Source of the DNA: Hydrotalea sp.
Lineage (GTDB): Bacteria; Bacteroidota; Bacteroidia; Chitinophagales; Chitinophagaceae
NCBI GenBank assembly: GCA_027364735.1
Contig: DAHXOT010000023.1
Span: 1-64,000, forward strand
Length of the DNA stretch: 64,000 nt
Direction of reading: 5' to 3'
The notes beneath the pieces are model-generated. The model saw only the letters and a list, made by a program, of their open reading frames with translations. It did no database searches and was not told where the DNA came from. Each line of letters opens with the position of its first letter. Position 1 is the first letter of the stretch. A program made the translations under genes and the position numbers. Positions 32,564 to 41,416 of the stretch are shown in pieces.

Positions 32564-35002
32564 TTAACGGGCTACTCTAATTATATCTGCAAATACACCA
32601 CTTGCTGTAACATCGGCACCGGCACCGGCACCTTTTACAACTAATGGTTGCTCGGGATAACGTTGAGTATAAAATAATACAATATTATCTTTTCCATACA
32701 AATGATAAAAGTCGGAATTTTCGGGAATGTGTTGTAGTCCTACTGTTGCTTTTCCATTCTCATAATTAGCCACAAATTTTAGTTTGCAATTTTTATTTGC
32801 TGCTTCGTTGTATAAGGCTTTAAAATGTGCTTCATGTTTTTCCATCTCTTGATAAAAATCTGCCACACTTCCATCAAAGCAAGATCCTGGTAAAAAACCA
32901 ATATTTGAAATATTTTCCATTTCAATTTTTTCACCGGCTTCTCGTGCAAGAATCATAATCTTTCGCATAACATCTGTACCTCCTAAATCTAACCGTGGGT
33001 CGGGTTCTGTATAGCCTTCATCCTGTGCTTGTTTAACAATTGTTGCAAAGCTTTCATTTCCATTATAATTATTAAATACAAAATTTAATGTACCGGAAAG
33101 TACGGCCTGAATTTTATTAATTTTATCGCCACTTTTTATTAAATCGTTTAAAGTTCCAATTACCGGCAAACCTGCTCCTACATTGGTTTCGAAAAGGTAA
33201 GGTGCATTAAATTCTTTCGACAATGATTTTAATTGATAATAATTGTTATAAGGTGATGATGCTGCAATTTTATTACAAGCCACAACTGCAATGCTTTTTG
33301 CTAATAGCTGATGATATACTGAAGCAACATTTGCATTTGCGGTAACATCAACAAAAACGCTATTGCGTAAATTTTTATGAATGATTGCTTCAATAAAACT
33401 GTTGAGATTCATTGCTTCGGCTTGCAATAAAGTTTCTTTCCAATTACTCAATTCAATTCCTTCTTCATTCAATAACATTTTCTTACTGTTGGCAATGCCG
33501 GTAACTCTTAACTGAAGGTTTAAATTATCTAATAAATATTGTTGTTGCTGTTTAATTTGGGCAATTAGTTTTCCACCTACATTCCCTGTTCCTACAATAT
33601 AAAGATTAAGTTGTTTATGCGATGATTCGAAAAATGCTTCGTGTAAAACATTTACTGCTTTTTTAACATCGCTATACGCAACCACTGCAGAAATATTTCT
33701 TTCCGATGAACCTTGTGCAATGGCCCTAATATTTACTCCATTTCTTCCTAATGCATAAAACATTCTGCCTGCAATTCCGGTATGACTTTTCATTTTATCG
33801 CCCACTAAAGCAACAATTGATTGGTTGTGTTCAATTTTAAGCGGTTCTACTTTTCCAGTAGTAACTTCATAATCAAATGCCATATCTACAGCTTGTTTTG
33901 CTTTTTCGGTATCAACTGTGTTAATGGCAACGCAAATGGAGTGTTCGGAAGAGCTTTGGGTAATTAAAATAACATTCACTTTTTCATTAGCCAATGCTTC
34001 AAATAATCTTTTAGAGAATCCTGGAATACCCACCATTCCACTTCCTTCTAAACTTAATAAAGTAACATGGTTAATGCTCGATATTCCGGTTATAATTTCG
34101 TGTGATTGTTGCGAAACTTCTTCAATTAAAGTGCCTAATGCGGTTGGTTCGAAAGTGTTTTTTACCCAAATTTTAATTTTCTTTTGCATCGCAGGCTGAA
34201 TGGTAGGAGGGTAGATAACTTTTGCTCCAAAATGCGATAATTCCATTGCCTCTCGGTACGATGTAAAATCAATGGTTCTTGCATTGGGTACCCAACGTGG
34301 GTCGGCTGTCATCATTCCGGTAACATCAGTCCATATTTCTAAATCATCAACTTCTAAAGCTGCTGCAAAAATGGCTGCGCTATAATCCGATCCACCACGA
34401 CCTAAAGTAGTAGTATAATTATCCATATCACTTGCAATGAAACCTGGTGCAACAAACAAATTATTGGTAGAAGATTGAATTGTTTCTTGAATTAATGAAT
34501 TGCTTTTTTGAAAATCAACTGCTGCAAATCCAAAATTGCTATTGGTTTTAATTAATTGGCGGCTATCAATCCACTGCGTATTAATTCCTTTCGATTGAAG
34601 AAAAGCAGCTATAATTTTTGATGATAATAATTCACCAAAGCTTACAATTTTATCTTTGGTTCTCGCCGATAATTCATTCAACCTATATACTCCCTCACAA
34701 ATATCTTCCAACTCATTAAATTGTTGTTTAATGCTACTTAAAATACTGCTTTGTGCGGTAATAGGTAATAAATCTTTAGCAGTATCTAAATGCCTTTTTT
34801 CTAACAGTATTAAAGTTTCTTTGTACGATTCTTTTCCTTTCGATGCAGCTGCACCTGTTTGTATAAGTAAATCGGTAACACCACCTAATGCCGATACTAT
34901 TACAACTAATTTTTCGCTAATGTTTTTTTGAATAATTTCCGAAACAAGTTGAATGTTTTTTGCATTTGCTACTGACGAGCCACCAAATTTTAAAACTTTC
35001 AT
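32564..35002 (-). CDS. thrA: Bifunctional aspartokinase / homoserine dehydrogenase I
   Basis: First and third steps from aspartate to homoserine in one 812-residue chain. Kinase part (about 1-290): KFGGSSVANAKNI and the GRGGSDYSAA loop with WTDVTG; two ACT domains (about 300-460) with VTLLSLEGSGMVGIPG and VALVGDKMKSHTG, which usually bind threonine; homoserine dehydrogenase part (about 465-812) with IVGTGNVGGKLI (NAD(P) binding), GAGLPVIGTLNDL and GYTEPDPRLDLGGTDV. It is preceded by a threonine-rich leader peptide and attenuator, so both allosteric and transcriptional feedback by threonine are expected. Confidence 0.96.
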   Translation of the reverse strand: MKVLKFGGSSVANAKNIQLVSEIIQKNISEKLVVIVSALGGVTDLLIQTGAAASKGKESYKETLILLEKRHLDTAKDLLPITAQSSILSSIKQQFNELEDICEGVYRLNELSARTKDKIVSFGELLSSKIIAAFLQSKGINTQWIDSRQLIKTNSNFGFAAVDFQKSNSLIQETIQSSTNNLFVAPGFIASDMDNYTTTLGRGGSDYSAAIFAAALEVDDLEIWTDVTGMMTADPRWVPNARTIDFTSYREAMELSHFGAKVIYPPTIQPAMQKKIKIWVKNTFEPTALGTLIEEVSQQSHEIITGISSINHVTLLSLEGSGMVGIPGFSKRLFEALANEKVNVILITQSSSEHSICVAINTVDTEKAKQAVDMAFDYEVTTGKVEPLKIEHNQSIVALVGDKMKSHTGIAGRMFYALGRNGVNIRAIAQGSSERNISAVVAYSDVKKAVNVLHEAFFESSHKQLNLYIVGTGNVGGKLIAQIKQQQQYLLDNLNLQLRVTGIANSKKMLLNEEGIELSNWKETLLQAEAMNLNSFIEAIIHKNLRNSVFVDVTANANVASVYHQLLAKSIAVVACNKIAASSPYNNYYQLKSLSKEFNAPYLFETNVGAGLPVIGTLNDLIKSGDKINKIQAVLSGTLNFVFNNYNGNESFATIVKQAQDEGYTEPDPRLDLGGTDVMRKIMILAREAGEKIEMENISNIGFLPGSCFDGSVADFYQEMEKHEAHFKALYNEAANKNCKLKFVANYENGKATVGLQHIPENSDFYHLYGKDNIVLFYTQRYPEQPLVVKGAGAGADVTASGVFADIIRVAR

Positions 35003-35104
35003 AAATAATCTTTTTGTAAAAAAATAAAATAAATAATAGGATTACTTGTTATAATCAGCTTTTGCCCAAAGTATAATATAAATGTGTTAACCCCTTACAG
35101 GGTT
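35003..35104 (-). promoter_or_regulatory. thr attenuator (leader RNA with alternative hairpins)
   Basis: Reading the minus strand: AACCC in the last codons of the leader peptide (35104-35100) can pair with GGGTT just after the stop codon (35089-35094 region) as antiterminator. GGGTTA of the same segment can instead pair with TAATCC (35044-35039), which is followed at once by a U-rich tract of about 20 bases (35038-35018) as terminator. The two pairings exclude each other. A ribosome stalled at the Thr codons would leave AACCC free and favour read-through; one at the stop codon would cover it. The terminator stem is only six pairs with a long loop, so the structure is less certain than the leader peptide. 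Confidence 0.55.
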
Positions 35105-35193
35105 GTTGTAGTTGTAACGATTGTAATAACAATAGTAAGTAGTGAGGTTAAATTTGCTTTAACAGATGATAATATGTATTGGTTATTTTTCAT
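35095..35193 (-). CDS. thrL: thr operon leader peptide
   Basis: A 32-codon open frame, too short for usual ORF calling, starting ATG at 35193 and ending TAA at 35095, 92 bases before thrA. Residues 16-32 contain eight Thr, three Ile and two Val, with five consecutive Thr codons at 27-31 (ACA ACT ACA ACA ACC). This is the composition of enterobacterial ThrL, which senses charged tRNA-Thr and tRNA-Ile. The frame is followed by alternative hairpins and preceded by a promoter whose -7 element ends 11 bases before the ATG. Recognised by composition and position, not by sequence homology. Confidence 0.82.
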   Translation of the reverse strand: MKNNQYILSSVKANLTSLLTIVITIVTTTTTL

Positions 35194-35204
35194 TAAATCG
35201 GTGG

Positions 35205-35237
35205 CGAAGATAAAGGAATTCTAAATAATCTTACAAA
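35205..35237 (-). promoter_or_regulatory. Promoter of the thr operon
   Basis: Minus strand TTTG (35234-35237), 21-base spacer, TATCTTCG (35205-35212), one mismatch to TAnnTTTG. The transcript would begin about five bases before the leader-peptide ATG. Confidence 0.55.
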
Positions 35238-35303
35238 ATTTTATTAATTTTCAAGCCTCTAATTTTTGTTTGCCTTTTTTAATAAGGAAAAAAACAACAT
35301 TAC

Positions 35304-37880
35304 ATGGCAAATGCAACAAGCCTACAAACATTTAAAAACCTTGTAGGAATTAAATTTCAATTGTATAATAGTTTGTTTACTTCTCTGCCTTTTCATCGAA
35401 TTGAAAAAACAGGAATTTTAGTAAGCATGTTATTACTTAATTGTGAAGATGGATACAAAAAGAAAAAAAGTCCTGTTCAAATTATTGAAGAATTTTTTTC
35501 AACTCAAACCTCTCTAAAAAAGGATGAAGAAAAGTTGGATGTATTATTTCGCTTTGTTCAATATATCGAGCGGCAAGTGGTATTATTTGATGCATTAGAA
35601 GATGCAGCATTTAAAAAGATAAATGATTTAGGTGGACAGGGCACTTTAAAGCATTTGGCTTTAGAAGTAGATAAACAATATTTGCAAGAGGCATTTAAAC
35701 GTAAGCTACAAGACTTTACCATTCATTTGGTATTAACCGCACATCCTACACAATTTTATAGAGGTGCTGTTTTAGGTATTATTCACGATTTGTCTTCTGC
35801 TATTAATACCAATAACGAGCACCAAATTTATACTTATTTACAGCAGTTGGGAAGAACACCATTTTTTCAGCAACAAAAGCCCACACCATACGATGAAGCG
35901 GTAAGTTTAATATGGTATTTAGAGAATGTATTTTATCCTGCATCGGGTAAAATTATTTCGTTTATTAAAAATAGATTTCCCGATTGTGTTAATGCCAATA
36001 ATGCACTTATACGAATGGGTTTTTGGCCCGGTGGAGATAGAGATGGAAATCCTTTTGTAAAAACCAATATTACTTTACAAGTTGCTAATTCTTTACGTGG
36101 CAGTATTCTTAAATCGTATTATTTAGATATTCGAAAACTGAAACGAAGATTAACTTTTAAAGGAGTAGATATTGCATTAACGCAACTTGAAAAAAAGTTG
36201 TACGATAATTTATTTATTCCCGGATACCAGTTTGATTTGAAGTTAGAAGCATTTTTAGATGCTTTAAAAAATATTCGTCATTTATTAACGTACGATCATA
36301 ATAGTTTATTTGTTGAACATGTTAATTCGTTAATAGATAAAGTTGAATTATTTGGTTTGCATTTTGCATCATTAGATATTCGCCAAGATAGCAGTATACA
36401 CGAAAAAGTATTAATAGCAATTGCAGAAAATACAGATGCTTTACCTACTAATTATGCTACTTTATCCGATTCGGAAAAAGTACATCTGCTAACAAATATT
36501 TCCACAACTATTGGGTCTACAATTTTTATTACAGATGATGTTCATAGAGATACGTTAGATGTTATGGCGGCTGTAAAAACTATTCAGCAAGTAAATGGTG
36601 AAGCAGGTTGTAATAGATATATTATTAGCCAATGTAACTCTGTATTAAATGTGTTTGAAGTGTATGCTTTGTTTTTACTAAGTGGTTGGAATAAGGAAGA
36701 ATTAACTATTGATATTGTTCCGTTATTTGAAACTATAGAAGATTTATTACATGCGCATAAAATTATGAAAGTATTATATGAGCATCCTTGTTATCGTACT
36801 CATTTAAAGCGAAGGGCCAATAAGCAAACCATTATGTTAGGATTTTCGGATGGTACAAAAGATGGAGGTTATATGATGGCCAATTGGAGTATTTATAAAG
36901 CAAAAGAATCTTTAACGGCTGTCTCAAAAGAATATGATATTGATGTAGTATTTTTCGATGGTCGTGGTGGGCCACCTGCTCGTGGTGGCGGAAAAACACA
37001 TCAGTTTTATGCTTCAATGGGAAAAAATATTGCGAATAAAGAAATTCAATTAACTATTCAAGGGCAAACCGTAAGTTCTAATTTCGGAACAATTGATGCT
37101 GCTCAGTATAATATTGAACAACTAATTCATGCAGGCATAGCTAATGATATTTTATCTAACAACGCACTTACACTTCAGCCCAATGAAGAAGAGTTGTTGC
37201 AATTATTAGCAGAAAAAAGTTATCGGGCATATATCGATATTAAAGAGCATCCGTATTTTATAGAATACCTTGGCCATGCTAGTCCATTAAGGTTTTATTC
37301 TGAAACAAATATTGGAAGCCGTCCTGCAAAGCGTGGTGCATCTTCCAAAATAACTTTAAAAGATTTAAGAGCAATACCATTTGTTGGAGCTTGGAGCCAA
37401 CTTAAACAAAATGTAACAGGATATTATGGCGTAGGTACTGCCTTACAAAATTTAGAACAATTAGGTAAGTTTGAAGAGTTGCAACAACTTTATAAGCAAT
37501 CTTTATTCTTTAAAACTTTAATTGATAATTGTGAGATGGCAATGTATAAATGCTTTTTTCCTTTAACCGAATTTTTGGCTACACATCCTGTTTATGGTGA
37601 AATTTGGAATAAAATATTTAATGAATTTGAGCTTACTAAAAAATATATTTTTAAGCTATCGGGTAAAACAGAATTAATGGCAGATTTTCCGGTAGAAAAT
37701 TTATCAATTCAAATGCGAGAAAGAATTGTAATGCCATTGCTAACCATACAACAATATGCTATTACTAAAGTTCGAGAAATGGAAGAGCAGTTGGTAGATA
37801 ACTCAATTAAAAAAACGTATGAAAAATTGGCAATGCGTTGTTCCTTCGGTATTATAAATGCCAGTAGAAATTCTGCATAA
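35304..37880 (+). CDS. ppc: Phosphoenolpyruvate carboxylase
   Basis: Anaplerotic enzyme that carboxylates PEP to oxaloacetate, the precursor of the aspartate family made by the thr genes next door. The 858-residue chain carries the catalytic His in VLTAHPTQ (about 146-153), GFWPGGDRDGNPFV (about 244-257), the MLGFSDGTKDGGYMMANW stretch and the glycine-rich catalytic loop FFDGRGGPPARGGGKTH (about 551-567). It ends in MRCSFGIINASRNSA, slightly different from the usual NTG terminus, as expected for the Bacteroidota subgroup. Divergent from the thr operon; bidirectional terminator follows. Confidence 0.95.
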   Translation: MANATSLQTFKNLVGIKFQLYNSLFTSLPFHRIEKTGILVSMLLLNCEDGYKKKKSPVQIIEEFFSTQTSLKKDEEKLDVLFRFVQYIERQVVLFDALEDAAFKKINDLGGQGTLKHLALEVDKQYLQEAFKRKLQDFTIHLVLTAHPTQFYRGAVLGIIHDLSSAINTNNEHQIYTYLQQLGRTPFFQQQKPTPYDEAVSLIWYLENVFYPASGKIISFIKNRFPDCVNANNALIRMGFWPGGDRDGNPFVKTNITLQVANSLRGSILKSYYLDIRKLKRRLTFKGVDIALTQLEKKLYDNLFIPGYQFDLKLEAFLDALKNIRHLLTYDHNSLFVEHVNSLIDKVELFGLHFASLDIRQDSSIHEKVLIAIAENTDALPTNYATLSDSEKVHLLTNISTTIGSTIFITDDVHRDTLDVMAAVKTIQQVNGEAGCNRYIISQCNSVLNVFEVYALFLLSGWNKEELTIDIVPLFETIEDLLHAHKIMKVLYEHPCYRTHLKRRANKQTIMLGFSDGTKDGGYMMANWSIYKAKESLTAVSKEYDIDVVFFDGRGGPPARGGGKTHQFYASMGKNIANKEIQLTIQGQTVSSNFGTIDAAQYNIEQLIHAGIANDILSNNALTLQPNEEELLQLLAEKSYRAYIDIKEHPYFIEYLGHASPLRFYSETNIGSRPAKRGASSKITLKDLRAIPFVGAWSQLKQNVTGYYGVGTALQNLEQLGKFEELQQLYKQSLFFKTLIDNCEMAMYKCFFPLTEFLATHPVYGEIWNKIFNEFELTKKYIFKLSGKTELMADFPVENLSIQMRERIVMPLLTIQQYAITKVREMEEQLVDNSIKKTYEKLAMRCSFGIINASRNSA

Positions 37881-37902
37881 AAAATTTATTTCGGAAAAAT
37901 AA

Positions 37903-37938
37903 AAAAGAGTCATTAATTTAATTATTAATGACTCTTTT
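37903..37938. terminator. Bidirectional terminator between ppc and amt
   Basis: Perfect 15-pair hairpin: AAAAGAGTCATTAAT (37903-37917), loop TTAATT, ATTAATGACTCTTTT (37924-37938). A-run on the left and T-run on the right make it work on both strands, serving the convergent genes ppc and amt. Confidence 0.9.
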
Positions 37939-37968
37939 ATTAATTGAATGAAAAAGATAATTGATTAT

Positions 37969-39519
37969 CTATCTTGATAAAGGAGTTTCTGCATTTTTAT
38001 CGAGTTTAATACCTGCATAACCGTCAATTCCCATTTCATGTAAATCTAATCCATATAACTCAACATCAGGTGATACTCTGTTGCCTACTAATTTATCTAA
38101 CAATTTAAACATTAACCATCCTGCTAAGGCAAAAAATACAATGTTGGTTATACCACCAATCAGTTCGGCAAAAAGTTGTCCCGATCCTCCACCATAGAAT
38201 AAGCCAATTACATTTCCTTTAACGCCATTTAATCCATCGCCATAAGTTCCATCGGCAAATAAACCTAAAGCTAACACGCCCCAAAATCCATTTGCCCCAT
38301 GCACAGCAACTGCACCAACAGGATCGTCTATTTTTAATTTCTTTTCAACAAAAAGTGTTACTTCTACAACAATTACTCCGGAAATTAATCCAATTAATAA
38401 ACCTCCCATTGGAGATACAAATGCACAAGGTGCAGTAATTGCAACTAAACCTGCCAGTAAGCCATTAATCATCATACTTACATCGGGTTTTGAACCACGT
38501 ACAAACCAAATCCAAAGTGTAGAGGCAGCGGCACCCCCACAAGATGCAATCATAGTATTAAAAGCTACTACTGAAAATCTCAAATCGGTACCGGCTAAAG
38601 TAGATCCTGCATTAAAGCCAAACCATCCAAATGCAAGTACTAAAGCACCTAAAACAGCCATAGGAATATTATGTCCTGGTATTGCGTTTACAGAGCCATT
38701 TTTATTATATTTTCCAATTCTGGCACCAATCATTTTAGCACCAACAAAAGCTAATACACCACCGGAAAGATGTACAACAGACGAACCGGCAAAATCAACA
38801 TGACCATGACCTAAACCAAAATTAACACCTAATTGCGATAGCCATCCGCCACCCCAAACCCAATTGCCGTAAATAGGATATATTAATCCTCCAATTAATA
38901 AACCCGAAATAGCGAATGAAGCAAATTTCCATCTTTCGGCCATTGCACCGGTAGGTATTGTTGCTGTAGCATCCATAAAAACCACTTGAAATACAAAAAA
39001 TCCTAAAACACCTACATCATAAATTCCATTCATAAAAAATCCTTTTGCTCCAAATAAACCAAACGTATGTCCAAATAGCGTAATAGATATTTCATGGTTT
39101 AAGCCATCAAATCCACCAAGTGTTCCTAATGCACCCATGCCACCAAACATAATTGCAAAGCCACAAATAAAAAATCCCAATGCACCTGCAGGATATACAA
39201 ATAAATTCATTGCCATGGTATGCGCTACATTTTTTGCTCTTGTTAATCCTGTTTCAACCAGTGCAAAACCTGCTTGCATAAAAAATACAAGAAAAGCACC
39301 AATTAAAAGCCAAACCATGTTAATGCTAATTTTATTTTTTCCTACCTGATCGGCAATTTCAGCAGTAGTTGGTGAACCTGGTTTTGCCGCAGTAATATCT
39401 GCAGCAGTTCCGGTTGTTGTACCATTTGGATCGGGGCTTTTAGTTGTTTGTGAATTAGCAGTAACTGCAATTAATGATAAAGAAAGGAATAAAGTAAATA
39501 ATAATATTTTACGTATCAT
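37969..39519 (-). CDS. amt: Ammonium transporter (Amt/Mep/Rh family)
   Basis: Inner-membrane ammonium channel of 516 residues. An N-terminal signal-like helix ending in VTANSQ precedes a Thr/Pro/Gly linker and then eleven hydrophobic segments beginning SINMVWLLIGAFLVFFMQAGFALVETGL. The conserved pore residues lie in DFAGSSVVHLSGGVLAFVGA (first pore His) and VAVHGANGFWGVLALGLFADGTYG (second pore His). The end (SPDVELYGLDLHEMGIDGY) is the typical C-terminal region contacted by PII. Last gene of a porin-PII-amt operon. Confidence 0.95.
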   Translation of the reverse strand: MIRKILLFTLFLSLSLIAVTANSQTTKSPDPNGTTTGTAADITAAKPGSPTTAEIADQVGKNKISINMVWLLIGAFLVFFMQAGFALVETGLTRAKNVAHTMAMNLFVYPAGALGFFICGFAIMFGGMGALGTLGGFDGLNHEISITLFGHTFGLFGAKGFFMNGIYDVGVLGFFVFQVVFMDATATIPTGAMAERWKFASFAISGLLIGGLIYPIYGNWVWGGGWLSQLGVNFGLGHGHVDFAGSSVVHLSGGVLAFVGAKMIGARIGKYNKNGSVNAIPGHNIPMAVLGALVLAFGWFGFNAGSTLAGTDLRFSVVAFNTMIASCGGAAASTLWIWFVRGSKPDVSMMINGLLAGLVAITAPCAFVSPMGGLLIGLISGVIVVEVTLFVEKKLKIDDPVGAVAVHGANGFWGVLALGLFADGTYGDGLNGVKGNVIGLFYGGGSGQLFAELIGGITNIVFFALAGWLMFKLLDKLVGNRVSPDVELYGLDLHEMGIDGYAGIKLDKNAETPLSR

Positions 39520-39550
39520 AAGTTGTAAGTTTTGGTAATGATTGATTTAA

Positions 39551-39913
39551 TTAAAGGTTATCGCCAGGGCCTGCTGTAGAAGCTTCGCCTCTTGCACCAT
39601 TGCTAATTCTTACCGATTCTTCGATTGTGTATGTGAAAATCATACCATCTCCAATTTCTCCGGTAAATGCTGCTTTTTCAATGCAATCAATTGTTTTTTT
39701 AACGTTAACATCTTTCAAAACAATGGAGATAAATATTCTAGGAATATATTGTGTATCGAAAATAGTGCCTCTGTAGCTGTGGTGTTCGCGTAAATGTTCA
39801 TTCCCAATTCCTGCTGCTTCCCAGTATGAAAAGAAGTCGATACCAATTTTTTTTAGTTCGGTTTTTACATCTTCGAATTTGGAGGTTCGAATAATTGCTT
39901 CAATTTTTTTCAT
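39551..39913 (-). CDS. P-II family nitrogen regulator (atypical T-loop)
   Basis: A 120-residue PII trimer-type signal protein: opening KKIEAIIRTSKFEDVKTELKKIGI and B-loop AAFTGEIGDGMIF are standard. The T-loop region, here NEHLREHHSYRGTIFDTQYIPR, does not have the canonical YRGAEYxVDFLPK sequence with the uridylylated Tyr, and the C-terminal loop ends ARGEASTAGPGDNL. It likely blocks or opens the neighbouring Amt channel according to ATP/ADP/2-oxoglutarate. ATG 39913 is preferred over 39919 by family fit. Gap to amt 31 bases. Confidence 0.88.
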   Translation of the reverse strand: MKKIEAIIRTSKFEDVKTELKKIGIDFFSYWEAAGIGNEHLREHHSYRGTIFDTQYIPRIFISIVLKDVNVKKTIDCIEKAAFTGEIGDGMIFTYTIEESVRISNGARGEASTAGPGDNL

Positions 39914-39940
39914 AAACATTTTTTTAAGAAGTGAATAATT

Positions 39941-41008
39941 TTAAAATTTATAAACAGCTGCAATTAATAAGTTACCTGCACCGGTAGTGTTGGCATTAGA
40001 GCTGTTTAAAAAAATCTGGTCTTTTGCATTATCAAATCTTATTTCCGGTATAATGGTTAAATCAGCTATATGAATATTAGCGGATAATGTGGTTGCAAAT
40101 ACAGAAGTTCCAACTCCAACAACATTTTTCGTATCATCAAAATATTCTGTTCTTAAGGTAAAACCATATTTATTAGAAGGGTCATAGTTAAAATAAAAAA
40201 CATTGCTATTCCATGATTTACCAGCAATGTTGGCAATAGTTCCATCATAGTTTATAGAAAATTTATTGCTTAGTATTCCAAGTAGAACCAAATTAATTTG
40301 ATTAGTGGTAGTGTAGTCAGCTCTGGTTCCATTTTGATAATTCAAAATTGCTTTGAGTTGGTTGTTTTTAGTACTTGTGCTTAATTGTGCTAAAAACATT
40401 TTAGCCGATGAGTTGGTTGTTGTAAAATCGGTTGGGTTTGCAATGCTTACCATTAATGCAGTTTTTTCCCCTAATGAAATATCGGCTTTAATACCTGTAT
40501 GAAAAAAAGGACCGTAAGTAAATAAATAGCTCATACTATAATTCCTATTGGCATATACATCAACTACTTCGTTATCAAAGTGAGTTACCCATTTGCCTAT
40601 AGTAAATTTTAATTTACTTGTAGGTGCATAGCTAATAAATGCTTGCTTTATAGCAGCTAAAGAACTGTAATTATTACCCGAGCCAGTTGGAAAACCACTT
40701 CCATCGTTGTACGAAAATTCTTGAGCTCTTCTTCCAAAACCTAAATCGGCTGTTGCGGCTATTTTGCCAAAGCTATGATCAACTCTTATGGAAGCCATTC
40801 CTAATTCAAATGAATTGGTTGAGTTAGTGAAGCTGGTTTTGTTGTTGTTTGATTTGCCTGCAAAGTCAGATCTATAATAGGCATCTATAGAATAAGTAAA
40901 TACTGTTGATGGAGTAGGAGCATGAACTTTTGTAGAATCTTGTGCTTTAAGACAAAGTGTTAACACAATACTTAATACAGTTACTGATAATTTTTTTACC
41001 ATTGCCAT
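39941..41008 (-). CDS. Outer-membrane beta-barrel porin-like protein
   Basis: A 355-residue protein with a signal peptide (VKKLSVTVLSIVLTLCLKAQ) and then a strand-rich chain with alternating polar/hydrophobic residues, consistent with a beta-barrel: YSIDAYYRSDFAG near the start, FTIGKWVTHFDNEVVDVYANRNYSMSYLFTYGPFFHTGIKA in the middle (recalling BBP2/OmpL-like porins) and terminal LLIAAVYKF with the C-terminal Phe of barrels. Placed first in an operon with PII and Amt, it may admit ammonium or other nitrogen compounds through the outer membrane; that role is inferred. ATG two codons later is an alternative start. Confidence 0.78.
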   Translation of the reverse strand: MAMVKKLSVTVLSIVLTLCLKAQDSTKVHAPTPSTVFTYSIDAYYRSDFAGKSNNNKTSFTNSTNSFELGMASIRVDHSFGKIAATADLGFGRRAQEFSYNDGSGFPTGSGNNYSSLAAIKQAFISYAPTSKLKFTIGKWVTHFDNEVVDVYANRNYSMSYLFTYGPFFHTGIKADISLGEKTALMVSIANPTDFTTTNSSAKMFLAQLSTSTKNNQLKAILNYQNGTRADYTTTNQINLVLLGILSNKFSINYDGTIANIAGKSWNSNVFYFNYDPSNKYGFTLRTEYFDDTKNVVGVGTSVFATTLSANIHIADLTIIPEIRFDNAKDQIFLNSSNANTTGAGNLLIAAVYKF

Positions 41009-41363
41009 TGATTTATGGTTAATAATGAAAGTACAGCATTATTGCAGTACTAATTTTAGTTATTAAACAGGTTTATTTTCTTAATTCGGTGTTTAAACTA
41101 CAGCAATAGCTGTTTTATATCATATAGAAGAATCGTTATTCTTGTGTAAACAAGTAGTTTGTTAATAGTATTTAAAAGTGTAATTTTTAGCTTTGTATTT
41201 CAATAGCTACCACTTTAAAATAATTTATTTACAACAAATAATAAATAAAAATATATTTATTATTTAAGGCTAAATTACATAAAAAACAATAAAAAATTCA
41301 TTATTTACATAAATATAATTATTATCAAATTAATAAAATTTTATTAATTAAATTTTATTATTA
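41009..41363. promoter_or_regulatory. Upstream region of the porin-PII-amt operon, with palindromes
   Basis: No gene here. It should hold the promoter and operators of the nitrogen operon. Seen: ACAGC-AATA-GCTGT (41100-41113), CTTGT-GTAA-ACAAG (41141-41154), both perfect dyads of operator size, and an AT-only hairpin with 12-base arms (41236-41265). No sigma-54 pattern (GG-N10-GC) and no clean TAnnTTTG were found. Regulators are unknown. Confidence 0.4.
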
Positions 41364-41394
41364 AAAAAGCCATCATTTTTAGTGATGGCTTTTT
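41364..41394 (-). terminator. Terminator of gltBD
   Basis: Arms AAAAAGCCATCA (41364-41375) and TGATGGCTTTTT (41383-41394) form a perfect 12-pair hairpin 23 bases after the gltD stop; on the minus strand it ends in TTTTTT. It could also work on the plus strand. Confidence 0.88.
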
Positions 41395-41416
41395 GAGACT
41401 ATTCACACTCTTATAA

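Noticed and set aside
41009-41363. Sigma-54 promoter for the porin-PII-amt operon
   Set aside because: No GG-N10-GC spaced pair with the needed flanks was found on the minus strand.
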